Assembly (NCBI GenBank): GCA_040756515.1
Contig: JBFLYW010000006.1
Span: 82,050-146,049 of the forward strand
Length of the DNA stretch: 64,000 bases
Origin: DSXH01 sp020724325
GTDB lineage: Bacteria; Bacteroidota; Ignavibacteria; Ignavibacteriales; Melioribacteraceae
Direction: 5' to 3'
Of the stretch, positions 42,858 through 50,139 are shown one piece after another. Numbering within the stretch: position 1 is the first letter of the stretch; the number at the start of each line of letters is the position of its first letter. Below the pieces are notes generated by a model. It saw nothing but the letters and a program-made list of their open reading frames with translations. It ran no database searches and was not told the origin of the DNA. A program made the translations under genes and the position numbers.

Positions 42858-44651
42858 TTAATCTTCTATTTGTAATACAGCCAAAAAAGCTTCCTGAGGA
42901 ATTTCAACATTACCAACCTGTTTCATCCTCTTCTTACCTTCTTTCTGTTTTTCCAACAATTTTCTCTTACGAGTGATATCACCGCCATAACACTTAGCTA
43001 AAACATTTTTGCGAAGCGCCTTAATGTTTGTTCTAGATATTATTTTGTTACCTATTGCTGCCTGAATTGCAATCTCGAACATTTGACGAGGTATCAAATC
43101 TTTTAGTTTAGTGCAAACCTTTTGTCCCCACGAATAAGCTTTCTTTTCATGAACAATAACCGAAAGAGCATCAACCTTTTCGCTGTTAAGCATAATATCA
43201 AGCTTTACAAGTTCGGAAACTCTATAGCCAATATATTCATAATCGAACGAGGCATAACCGCGCGAAATCGATTTCAGCTTATCATAAAAATCAAAAATAA
43301 TTTCTGAGAGCGGAAACTCAAACTGAATATCAGCACGTGTCGGGTCAATATATGTTGTATTCTTATATACTCCTCTTTTTTCAATTGCAAGCTGCATTAA
43401 GTTCCCTACGTACTCACTTGGTGTAACAATCTGTGCATTAACATAAGGTTCTTCAACTTTTTCAATTTCTCCCTGCACAGGCATTTCAGCGGGGTTATCA
43501 ACAATAATTTTTTCGCCATTCTTGTTATAGACCCAGTATTCAACGTTAGGAAGCGTTGTAACAATCGATTGATCGAATTCTCTTTCGAGACGCTGCTGAA
43601 CAATTTCCATATGAAGCATTCCCAGAAATCCGCATCTAAAACCAAATCCCAATGCTGCAGATGTTTCTGGTACATAACTTAATGCGGAATCGTTCAATCG
43701 ATATTTATCGAGGGCATCACGCAGATTTTCATAATCATCAGAGTTAGTTGGGTAAAGACCGCTGAAGACCATCGGTTTAATTTCTTTATATCCGGGTAAC
43801 GGATGTCCGGAACCGTTGCGGACGTGTGTAACTGTATCGCCGACTTTTGTATCGTTCAATTCTTTAATACCGGCGATAAGGTAACCGACGTTACCCGCTT
43901 TCAATTCACCGGATTTAATTCTTCCAAGGCGGAGTATACCGACTTCTTCAGCAAGATATTTTTTACCGCTTGCAAAAAAAGTAATTTCGTCTTTCTCCTT
44001 TAATATACCGTTCACAATTCTAACATAAGCAACAGCACCGCGGTATGAATCGAAGATTGAATCGAATATTAGTGCTTGTAGAGGAGCATTTTCATTACCA
44101 ACAGGAGGAGGAATTTTTTGAACTACAACTTCAAGTATTCTATCTATGCCATGACGTGTTTTAGCACTTGCAAGAATTATATCTTCATCCTTACAGCCAA
44201 TTAGATCTATTATCTGATGTTTAACAACATCTACCATTGCACTTGGCAGGTCAATCTTATTAATAACAGGAACAATTTCGAGACCGGCATCAATTGCCAT
44301 GTAAAGGTTAGAAATAGTTTGTGCTTCTACTCCCTGTGCAGCATCTACAACAAGTATCGCACCTTCGCAAGCTGCGAGTGAGCGGGATACTTCGTAAGAG
44401 AAATCAACGTGACCGGGTGTATCAATAAGGTTTAGAATATATTCTTGTTTGTTATTGGCAGCATACTTCATTTGTATAGCGTGCGATTTAATCGTAATTC
44501 CGCGTTCGCGTTCGAGTTCGAGGCTATCTAGCAATTGTTCTTTTGCCTCGCGCTCAGAAATAGTGTGTGTAAACTCCAGCAATCCATCGGCAATTGTGGA
44601 TTTGCCATGGTCAATATGAGCAATTATGCAGAAGTTACGAATGTTTTGCAA
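42858..44651 (-). CDS. lepA: Elongation factor 4 (LepA)
   Basis: 597 residues, the family's normal length. G1 AHIDHGKST, G3 DTPGH, G4 NKID and the LepA-specific C-terminal domain (RKNVLAKCYGGDITRKRKLLEKQKEGKKRMKQ) are all present. LepA is a ribosome-bound GTPase that back-translocates or helps assemble ribosomes. A TTG start (TTG-CAA-AAC-ATT) gives the canonical QNIRNFCIIAHIDHGKS N-terminus; no ATG is available earlier. The minus-strand 5' leader carries a 13-bp inverted repeat. Confidence 0.97.
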   Translation of the reverse strand: MQNIRNFCIIAHIDHGKSTIADGLLEFTHTISEREAKEQLLDSLELERERGITIKSHAIQMKYAANNKQEYILNLIDTPGHVDFSYEVSRSLAACEGAILVVDAAQGVEAQTISNLYMAIDAGLEIVPVINKIDLPSAMVDVVKHQIIDLIGCKDEDIILASAKTRHGIDRILEVVVQKIPPPVGNENAPLQALIFDSIFDSYRGAVAYVRIVNGILKEKDEITFFASGKKYLAEEVGILRLGRIKSGELKAGNVGYLIAGIKELNDTKVGDTVTHVRNGSGHPLPGYKEIKPMVFSGLYPTNSDDYENLRDALDKYRLNDSALSYVPETSAALGFGFRCGFLGMLHMEIVQQRLEREFDQSIVTTLPNVEYWVYNKNGEKIIVDNPAEMPVQGEIEKVEEPYVNAQIVTPSEYVGNLMQLAIEKRGVYKNTTYIDPTRADIQFEFPLSEIIFDFYDKLKSISRGYASFDYEYIGYRVSELVKLDIMLNSEKVDALSVIVHEKKAYSWGQKVCTKLKDLIPRQMFEIAIQAAIGNKIISRTNIKALRKNVLAKCYGGDITRKRKLLEKQKEGKKRMKQVGNVEIPQEAFLAVLQIED

Positions 44652-44673
44652 GGATTTTATCCCTTTGGACCGA

Positions 44674-44765
44674 GATCAAAAAGTAATTTTTATTAAGGGA
44701 GTAGAACTCAAATTCTGCCGATTAAAACTGACCTACGCAGATTTTATTATTGTTACTTTTTGATC
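44674..44765 (-). promoter_or_regulatory. 13-bp perfect inverted repeat in the lepA leader
   Basis: GATCAAAAAGTAA (44674-44686) is exactly complementary to TTACTTTTTGATC (44753-44765), with 66 nt between. It lies 23 nt before the lepA start on the minus strand. It could form a long-range stem exposing or hiding the start region, or be two half-sites for a regulator. Confidence 0.4.
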
Positions 44766-45180
44766 AGCCACAATTAATTATTGAAAATTTTGCGGAGAAA
44801 TATAGGGATATTAGAGGGGTTTTACAAAGAATCTGAATATTCACAAATAGTCCTAGTCCTCCAGAAATTGTTCAATAACCAGGTTCTATTACACCCACGG
44901 AAAAATCTTTTTATAATCCGTTGCAGAGAAAAATATGTTCAAAAAAGATTCACTATAAAATGCACAGTTTAAAACTATTTTTCCGAATTTGATTTTTTTA
45001 TCATGATAATTTTTTTGTTACAGATGTAAACAAACGGAAAATTTTTTTTTGCAAATATGTTACCAGGTTTTAATTATTCGTGTAATTACTTAAAGTGATT
45101 TTTCAATCTAAGCAGAAGAATCTTAGGCACGATGGTTTTTTTAACGTACGGTTAACATCAACAAATAATTGAGTATTACA
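44766..45180. other. Gene-free AT-rich spacer
   Basis: About 415 nt with very AT-rich runs (T8-T9 stretches near 45040) and no ORF with a plausible start and ribosome binding site. It probably contains the lepA-lepB promoter, but I cannot place it. Confidence 0.45.
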
Positions 45181-45218
45181 AAAGAAAAAAGACCGTCTCA
45201 TTCTGCTGAAACGGTCTT
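45181..45218 (-). terminator. Intrinsic terminator of the Spy-like gene
   Basis: AAGACCGT (45189-45196) pairs with ACGGTCTT (45211-45218). On the minus strand the stem is followed by TTTTTTCTTTT. It lies 9 nt beyond the stop of the Spy-like gene. This is a strong, textbook terminator. Confidence 0.92.
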
Positions 45219-45226
45219 CCATAGAA

Positions 45227-45697
45227 CTATCTCATTCTATTCTTAACTCTTTCTTTTATATGATCCTTTATCATGCTAAACATTCTACCATATTTATCCA
45301 TCACACCAAGATGCTTGCTCCAGATAGCTTTCTGTTCTTCACTGAGGATATTATTTATTGCAATCCATCTTCTAACCGAAGAAGATTTAATATCTGCCTG
45401 TAATTTACTGTTAGCATCTGTAATATCTATAAGCTTCTTTTCGTCAACTTTATTATCAGCCGCCATTTTCCTGATTTCAAGCCGGTTCTTTTCTATCTGG
45501 GATTTTAAATCAATTACTTTCTTTTGATGTTCAAAAGTAATATCGCGGAATTGTTTCTCCTGTTCTGGTGTTAAATTAAGCTTGTCTAATATTTTACAAC
45601 CGGATTTTTCTGCGTTTCTATTCATACGTCCTACCGGCTGAGCAATTAGAGTAGCACTTATAACAAATAATACAAATATAAAAAATGATTTTTTCAT
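45227..45697 (-). CDS. Spy/CpxP-like (LTxxQ) periplasmic protein
   Basis: 156 residues from the ATG at 45697, preceded by GAGGAG. The longer ORF upstream is translated repeat DNA and was dropped. The signal peptide is SFFIFVLFVISATLIAQ. Two LTxxQ-like motifs, LTPEQEKQF and LSEEQKAIW, frame a long helical hairpin, the layout of Spy, CpxP and ZraP chaperones or stress sensors. It diverges from an ECF sigma/anti-sigma operon (500 nt away, repeats between) whose third gene encodes another protein of this type, so both may belong to one envelope-stress regulon. Confidence 0.8.
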   Translation of the reverse strand: MKKSFFIFVLFVISATLIAQPVGRMNRNAEKSGCKILDKLNLTPEQEKQFRDITFEHQKKVIDLKSQIEKNRLEIRKMAADNKVDEKKLIDITDANSKLQADIKSSSVRRWIAINNILSEEQKAIWSKHLGVMDKYGRMFSMIKDHIKERVKNRMR

Positions 45698-45789
45698 TAC
45701 TTCTCCTCTCTGTTTAGTTATGTTTTTCTTTTTGCTATTTTGACATCCATCAATTAAATCTGGTTTAACAATTGTCCCTAAAAAATATG

Positions 45790-46130
45790 GCATAGAGGTT
45801 TCTGAAAAATTCAGAAGTGCTATTTCGAAGGAGCGAAGCGACTGAGAAGTGCTATTTCGAAGGAGCCCGACTTGTCGGGAGACGAAGAATCTACGGATAG
45901 ATTCTTCACCTCGTTTCACTCGGTTCAGAATGACAGTACACTTTTTACTCTGTCATTTCTGAGGAGCGAAGCGACGAAGAATAGTCATTCCGAAGGAGCG
46001 GAGCGACTGAGGAACAACAACCTTGAAGGTAATGATGAATTAAGTAACAACCCTTGATTTGATTGACCTTCAAGGTTTAGGTTTGGCTCTCCCGATAAAT
46101 CGGAGATAGAAACGGCAAACGATATTTTCT
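45790..46130. repeat. Composite dispersed repeat (family A)
   Basis: Contains the end palindrome TTCTGAAAAATTCAGAA at about 45798-45814, several GAAGGAGCGAAGCGACTGAG blocks, and the ACCTTGAAGGT / ACCTTCAAGGT pair. It fills the divergent gap between the Spy-like gene and the sigma factor operon. No gene is supported here. Confidence 0.78.
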
Positions 46131-46207
46131 GATATCTCTAACAAATTTTTTTGGTAATCAATTAAACCACGAATAACTTCTTTTTGTCTATTTTTTGGAC
46201 AATATAT

Positions 46208-46762
46208 ATGATAGAAAAAGAAAACGATTTTGAATTGGTTGAAAAGTTTGTTACAGGTGATGAGACCGCATTTAATTTATTGGTTAGAAAGTATCAAAAA
46301 AAAATTTACTGGCATGCAAGGCAGATGCTTGGCGATCACCTTGATGCTGACGAAGTTACACAAGAAGTCTTAATTGTTCTTTATAAAAAACTGCGAACAT
46401 TCAATTATAAGTCTTCTTTATATACCTGGATTTATAAAATAGTAACAACTAGAAGTCTTAACCAGATTAGAAGAAAGAAGTTTAAGAAGTGGATTACTTT
46501 TGAAAACTATGAGGATAACGCATTGGTAAGTCATCACGATATTATTGAGGATCTTGCTAATAAAGAAAAAATTGCGCATGTGAATAAGGTACTTGAAAAA
46601 TTGCCGCCTAAACAACGTCAGATTTTTGTTATGCGTATTTTTGACCAACTCTCTTATGAAGAAATTTCTGAAATTACTGGCAAAAGTGTAGGAGGTTTGA
46701 AAGCTAATTACTTTCATGCTTTGAAAAAAGTTTTGGAGATAGTAAATGGAAAAAATGGATGA
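46208..46762 (+). CDS. ECF RNA polymerase sigma factor
   Basis: 184 residues from the ATG at 46208; an upstream in-frame TTG would add eight unsupported residues. Sigma-70 region 2 (DHLDADEVTQEVLIVLYKKL ... YTWIYKIVTTRSLNQIRR) and region 4 (LPPKQRQIFVMRIFDQLSYEEISEITGKSVGGLKANYFHALKK) are clear, with the short ECF linker. It overlaps a membrane anti-sigma-like gene by 17 nt, with a Spy-like gene following, so an envelope-stress role like that of RpoE is likely. Target promoters were not identified. Confidence 0.92.
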   Translation: MIEKENDFELVEKFVTGDETAFNLLVRKYQKKIYWHARQMLGDHLDADEVTQEVLIVLYKKLRTFNYKSSLYTWIYKIVTTRSLNQIRRKKFKKWITFENYEDNALVSHHDIIEDLANKEKIAHVNKVLEKLPPKQRQIFVMRIFDQLSYEEISEITGKSVGGLKANYFHALKKVLEIVNGKNG

Positions 46763-47363
46763 AGAAATACTAAAATATCTTTCCGAACATTTAAGCGATG
46801 ATGAAAAAGCTGACTTTGAAAAAAGATTAATCAGCTTTCCTCTATTGCAGGAAAGATTAAATCTTGTAAAGGAAAGAATAGCTGAATTCTCTACGGTTAG
46901 AGAAATCAAATTGAACGAAACTTATTTTAATAACTTATTACCAAAATTGCACGAAAGATTAGCAAGGAACAGGAAAGTAAAAATAATAAGAGAATATGCT
47001 TTAATACTTCCAACTATTATAGTAGTACTGTTTATTACATTTTACTCAATCTTTAACAGAAATGGTGATAATGATATTCTTAAATCACTTTCGACCGAAG
47101 TAATAAATAATATTGATGATGATGAATTCGCAGAAAATCTAATAAAAGATTATTCCATTGAATCGGAACTAAACTTGTCCGCGGCAAATGGTGATCTGGA
47201 GGTTTATATTCCTGAAAATATTAACCTATCCTTGAACAGTATTTATAATTATGTCGATTTTTCAAAGCTCGACTATTCACAGTTCGAAAATATATCCGTT
47301 GCCGAATCTGAAAAACTTTATAACAATTTGATTACAATTAAATTTGAAAAGGTATCAAAATGA
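46746..47363 (+). CDS. Membrane anti-sigma factor-like protein
   Basis: 205 residues: an acidic, helical cytoplasmic N-terminus (1-80) with the short pattern LSEHLSDDEKADFEKRL typical of Bacteroidota anti-sigma domains but without the zinc-binding H-x3-C-x2-C, one membrane helix (84-103), then an acidic periplasmic domain of about 100 residues. The 17-nt overlap with the sigma gene supports coupled synthesis. By position it should hold the sigma factor until an envelope signal arrives. A 4-nt ATGA overlap couples it to the Spy-like gene downstream. Confidence 0.75.
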   Translation: MEKMDEEILKYLSEHLSDDEKADFEKRLISFPLLQERLNLVKERIAEFSTVREIKLNETYFNNLLPKLHERLARNRKVKIIREYALILPTIIVVLFITFYSIFNRNGDNDILKSLSTEVINNIDDDEFAENLIKDYSIESELNLSAANGDLEVYIPENINLSLNSIYNYVDFSKLDYSQFENISVAESEKLYNNLITIKFEKVSK

Positions 47364-47830
47364 AAAAATATTTTGTATTTCTCTTAGCAATTATTTTTAC
47401 TTCCGTTGTTGCGGGACAGGTTATGGAAGGGAATAAGAAAAGAACACGACCTTTCGAAAAGATTGAACAGTTAGAGAAAGCCAAACTTATAGAAGTATTG
47501 GATCTTGATGAGCAAACAGCAATAAAATTTTTTGCAAGAAGAAAGGACCATCAGAGGCAGATGCGGGATTTGATGGATACACGAGAAAATATGCTTAAAG
47601 AATTGGAAAAAAATTTGAAAGAGAAAGAAGTAAAAGATAATTATTATTCAGACCAGATTAATAAAATTTTGGATATCGAAAAGCAGATGTCTCTTACAAA
47701 ACAGAATTTTTTCAAATCGCTCAATGATATATTCTCTCCTCATAAAATTGCATTGTTTACTGTATTCGAATATAAGTTTAGAAGAGAGATTGCTCAATCT
47801 TTAATGGGTAGAAAAAGACCTGAAGATTGA
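47360..47830 (+). CDS. Spy/CpxP-like periplasmic helical protein
   Basis: 156 residues with a signal peptide (YFVFLLAIIFTSVVAGQ) and a charged helical body (DLDEQTAIKFFARRKDHQRQMRDLMDTREN ...). The pattern is that of small heavy-metal sensor/Spy-type proteins with a variant of the LTxxQ motif (LDEQTAIKF). It is the third gene of the sigma/anti-sigma cassette (ATGA overlap), so it may be a periplasmic sensor feeding the anti-sigma factor or an output chaperone. The family assignment is by layout, not strong motif identity. Confidence 0.65.
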   Translation: MKKYFVFLLAIIFTSVVAGQVMEGNKKRTRPFEKIEQLEKAKLIEVLDLDEQTAIKFFARRKDHQRQMRDLMDTRENMLKELEKNLKEKEVKDNYYSDQINKILDIEKQMSLTKQNFFKSLNDIFSPHKIALFTVFEYKFRREIAQSLMGRKRPED

Positions 47831-47916
47831 TATTAATAAGTTGTGTAAAAATATCTCATCTAAAAATATTCTATTGCATTTTTTTCCTTCGACGTATATC
47901 TTGCAACACAATTTTA

Positions 47917-48000
47917 GCGGAAGTGGTGAAATTGGCATACACGCTACTTTGAGGGGGTAGTGCCCGTTAGGGCGTGCGGGTTCAAGTCCCGCCTTCCGCA
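47917..48000 (+). tRNA. tRNA-Leu (anticodon GAG)
   Basis: Acceptor stem GCGGAAG / CTTCCGC, A discriminator, D-arm GTGAAATTGGCATAC, anticodon stem CTACT / GGTAG with loop TTGAGGG (anticodon 47951-47953), a long variable arm (CCCGTTAGGGCG region) and T-arm CGGGTTCAAGTCCCG. The long variable arm fits leucine. CCA is not encoded. Length is 84 nt. Confidence 0.95.
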
Positions 48001-48036
48001 CCCAGTTTTAATATCAATTAATAATAGGTAACAAAA

Positions 48037-48795
48037 ATGAAAAAGAAATGGACGTCAATCTTTTTATCCCTTTTTCTCTTCACTTCGATTGCAACTGCTC
48101 AGGATATGCCTTCGGATGCTGCAAAGGCATATAATGAGGGAAATAAATTATTCAAATCTGGTAATCTCGACGGTGCTGTTGCTCAATACAACGAAGCTTT
48201 AAAAACTTCTAAAGACTTTAGAATCTACTACCAGCTTGGTGTTACTCTAAAGAAATTGAATAAATTAAGTGCTGCTGAAGAAGCTTTTCTTGCTTGTATC
48301 CAGAATAATCCTTCTTTCGAAATTGCTTATAATGGGCTTGGTGGAACTTATTTCCAGGAAGGAAAATATGCCGAAGCTGTTGAGAGCTTTAAGAAGTTTG
48401 ATGAATTATCAAAACAAAAACAGCATAAAGACCAGGCAAAAGCATATATCGCAAGAGCCTATGTAAAATTGAGCGAGCAAGCCAAGAAAGACGGCAACTA
48501 TGTTAAAGCTATTGAACATCTAAACGATGCTCTAAAATATAATCCCCTTGATGCTGCTTATATTCAACTTGCCAGCACATATTATGAAACCGGTGAATAT
48601 GATAAAGCTATTTTGGCAACTGATCAGGTAATTAATATGAAATCTAGCGGATTAAAAGGTGCCGCTTATTATTATAAAGGAATGAGTCTAAAACAAAAGC
48701 AAGATATTGCCAAAGCAAAAGAGAACTTTGAACTTGCTAAACGTGATGCTCAATATAAAAGATTAGCCGATTATGAATTGAACTTAATGAAGTAA
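48037..48795 (+). CDS. Exported TPR protein
   Basis: 252 residues with a cleavable signal peptide (SIFLSLFLFTSIATAQ) and about five to six TPR units (AKAYNEGNKLFKSGNLDGAVAQYNEALK, YNGLGGTYFQEGKYAEAVESF, HLNDALKYNPLDAAYIQLASTYYETGEYDKAI, YYKGMSLKQKQDIAKAKENFELA). It is a periplasmic protein-interaction scaffold by family. It stands alone between tRNA-Leu and a 1.3-kb repeat region, so no partner is suggested by context. Confidence 0.87.
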   Translation: MKKKWTSIFLSLFLFTSIATAQDMPSDAAKAYNEGNKLFKSGNLDGAVAQYNEALKTSKDFRIYYQLGVTLKKLNKLSAAEEAFLACIQNNPSFEIAYNGLGGTYFQEGKYAEAVESFKKFDELSKQKQHKDQAKAYIARAYVKLSEQAKKDGNYVKAIEHLNDALKYNPLDAAYIQLASTYYETGEYDKAILATDQVINMKSSGLKGAAYYYKGMSLKQKQDIAKAKENFELAKRDAQYKRLADYELNLMK

Positions 48796-48855
48796 TTTGG
48801 CATCTTAAATTTTATTGACAGTCTCAAAAATAAATTATTATAGAATCGCCCGCTG

Positions 48856-48927
48856 ATATTCCGCCAAAAAGCGGCGGATAAATCCGCCAGCAAACGGCGG
48901 ACAAGTCCACCAGAAACGGTGGACAAA
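48856..48927. repeat. GC-rich palindromic repeat (family B), three hairpins
   Basis: Three related hairpins in a row: CCGCC-aaaaa-GCGGCGG, TCCGCC-agcaaac-GGCGGA, and TCCACC-agaaac-GGTGGA. The middle one is the exact inverse of the units at 42771-42818. It follows the TPR gene stop by about 60 nt and could end or protect that transcript. Confidence 0.8.
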
Positions 48928-49014
48928 CTCTGGTTAGATTTACTCAGATTCTATATTTGTACCATTTGCTGCTGGATGATCCGACCTTTTTTGAATAGTA
49001 TTAAATGGACTTCT

Positions 49015-49385
49015 AAAAAATCAGAAATTTAATTTCGAAAGAAAGAAGTGGAAGAGAAATGTTATTGCGAAGGAGCGAAGCGACGAAGAATCTACGAACA
49101 GATTCTTCGCCTTACTTCGTTCGGCTCAGAATGACAGTACACTTTTTACTCTGTGATTTCGAATCCTGCAAAGCGTGACAGGTTACAAAAAAAGATTTCT
49201 CTCCCAATGAATCGTGATCGAAATGACAATGCTGCTCGACCTTCAAGGTTTTGGTTCTACATTCTTGATCCGTCAACGACGTGTTCGAAATGTTATTTCG
49301 AAGGAACGAAGTGACTGAGAAGTGTTATTTCGAATCCCGCAAGGCGGGATGAGAAGTGAGAAGCGATATTTTTCAGAAGCTACAT
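49015..49385. repeat. Composite dispersed repeat (family A)
   Basis: Contains GAAGGAGCGAAGCGACGAAGAATCTACGAACAGATTCTTCG-type hairpin blocks, an ACCTTCAAGGT block, a CCCGCAAGGCGGG hairpin, and the end GATATTTTTCAGAAGCTAC. It matches in pieces the copies at 14.9, 34.0, 45.8 and 50.0 kb. No coding ORF is seen. Confidence 0.78.
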
Positions 49386-49394
49386 TAAAATTAG

Positions 49395-49652
49395 CAGAGG
49401 AAAAGTAAGACGGTCATTATTTTTTTATTTGCGATTACCATTTCAATATTTATTTATCTAAATCACTCCAGGGTAAAACTATTAACTACTAGCATTGCTT
49501 TCACCCAGTTTATCTTTACGGTTGTTATTTTTTATATCAGCGGATTAATGCGAAGTATTCCAATAACAGATTTAAGCAGATTAATTATTTGTCATGTTTG
49601 CGGGATGGAACATACTTTTGTTATTACGCCGGTAAACAGAAATTGGAACTGA
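49395..49652 (+). pseudogene. Possible remnant of a small membrane-protein gene
   Basis: An open stretch of 85 codons without a usable start (only an internal ATG at 49548) encodes two hydrophobic segments (VIIFLFAITISIFIYL and IAFTQFIFTVVIFYIS) and a C-terminal part with CHVCGMEH and ITPVNRNWN before TGA. It is flanked by dispersed repeats, and the following 340 nt hold only short hydrophobic open stretches. It may be a truncated gene or chance in AT-rich DNA. I do not recognise a family with any confidence. Confidence 0.25.
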
Positions 49653-49992
49653 GCTAAATTGGAATACGTATAACATTTTAGTTTCTTAGAGTAGTAATGG
49701 AGTTTTCGAGCGTCATTTCATTGCCTGGTTCTATAGTTGGCATCTTTGAGTCGTTTAATATTGTTACTCTAGTTTCTTATTGATAGAGTTTAACATTAAG
49801 TTATTTGTGATTATTATAGTAACCGGAATTCTGAGAAATGTACAAGATTGTATTCCGGGAAATGCGTTAATTGCATGTATCCAAGTTAAGAATGCAATAA
49901 AATTGCTGTGGCTGTTAAGTGCTGTGGGATTCCAATAGAATCTAATTAAATGGAAAAAAATAATTAGCAATAGTAGTGTATATTTAATTTGG

Positions 49993-50091
49993 ACTTCTGA
50001 AAAATTCAGAAATGCTATTTCGATGGGTCCCGACGAGTCGGGAGACTGAGAAGTGACGAGTGATATTTTTCAGAAGTTACTTGCAAGTATT
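49993..50091. repeat. Compact complete copy of repeat family A
   Basis: A short, apparently unit-length copy: starts with palindrome TTCTGAAAAATTCAGAA, then ATGCTATTTCGATGGG, a hairpin TCCCGAC-gag-TCGGGA, GACTGAGAAGTGACGAG, and ends GATATTTTTCAGAAGTTAC. It ends 48 nt before the TPR gene that opens the TonB operon. Its two ends both contain TTC(T)GAA-like inverted pieces. Confidence 0.75.
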
Positions 50092-50139
50092 TCCGGAATT
50101 CTATTGTTAATTTTGAATCATAAACAATTCTGAAAAAAT

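Noticed and set aside
44781..44972. 63-codon plus-strand ORF upstream of lepA
   Set aside because: No ribosome binding site, no family pattern, and very AT-rich composition; most likely chance.
45698..45919. Long N-terminal extension of the Spy-like protein
   Set aside because: It is translated dispersed-repeat DNA; a strong ribosome binding site and signal peptide start at 45697.
49764..49970. 68-codon minus-strand ORF in the repeat-rich gap
   Set aside because: No ribosome binding site, and the opposite strand is equally open; no family features.
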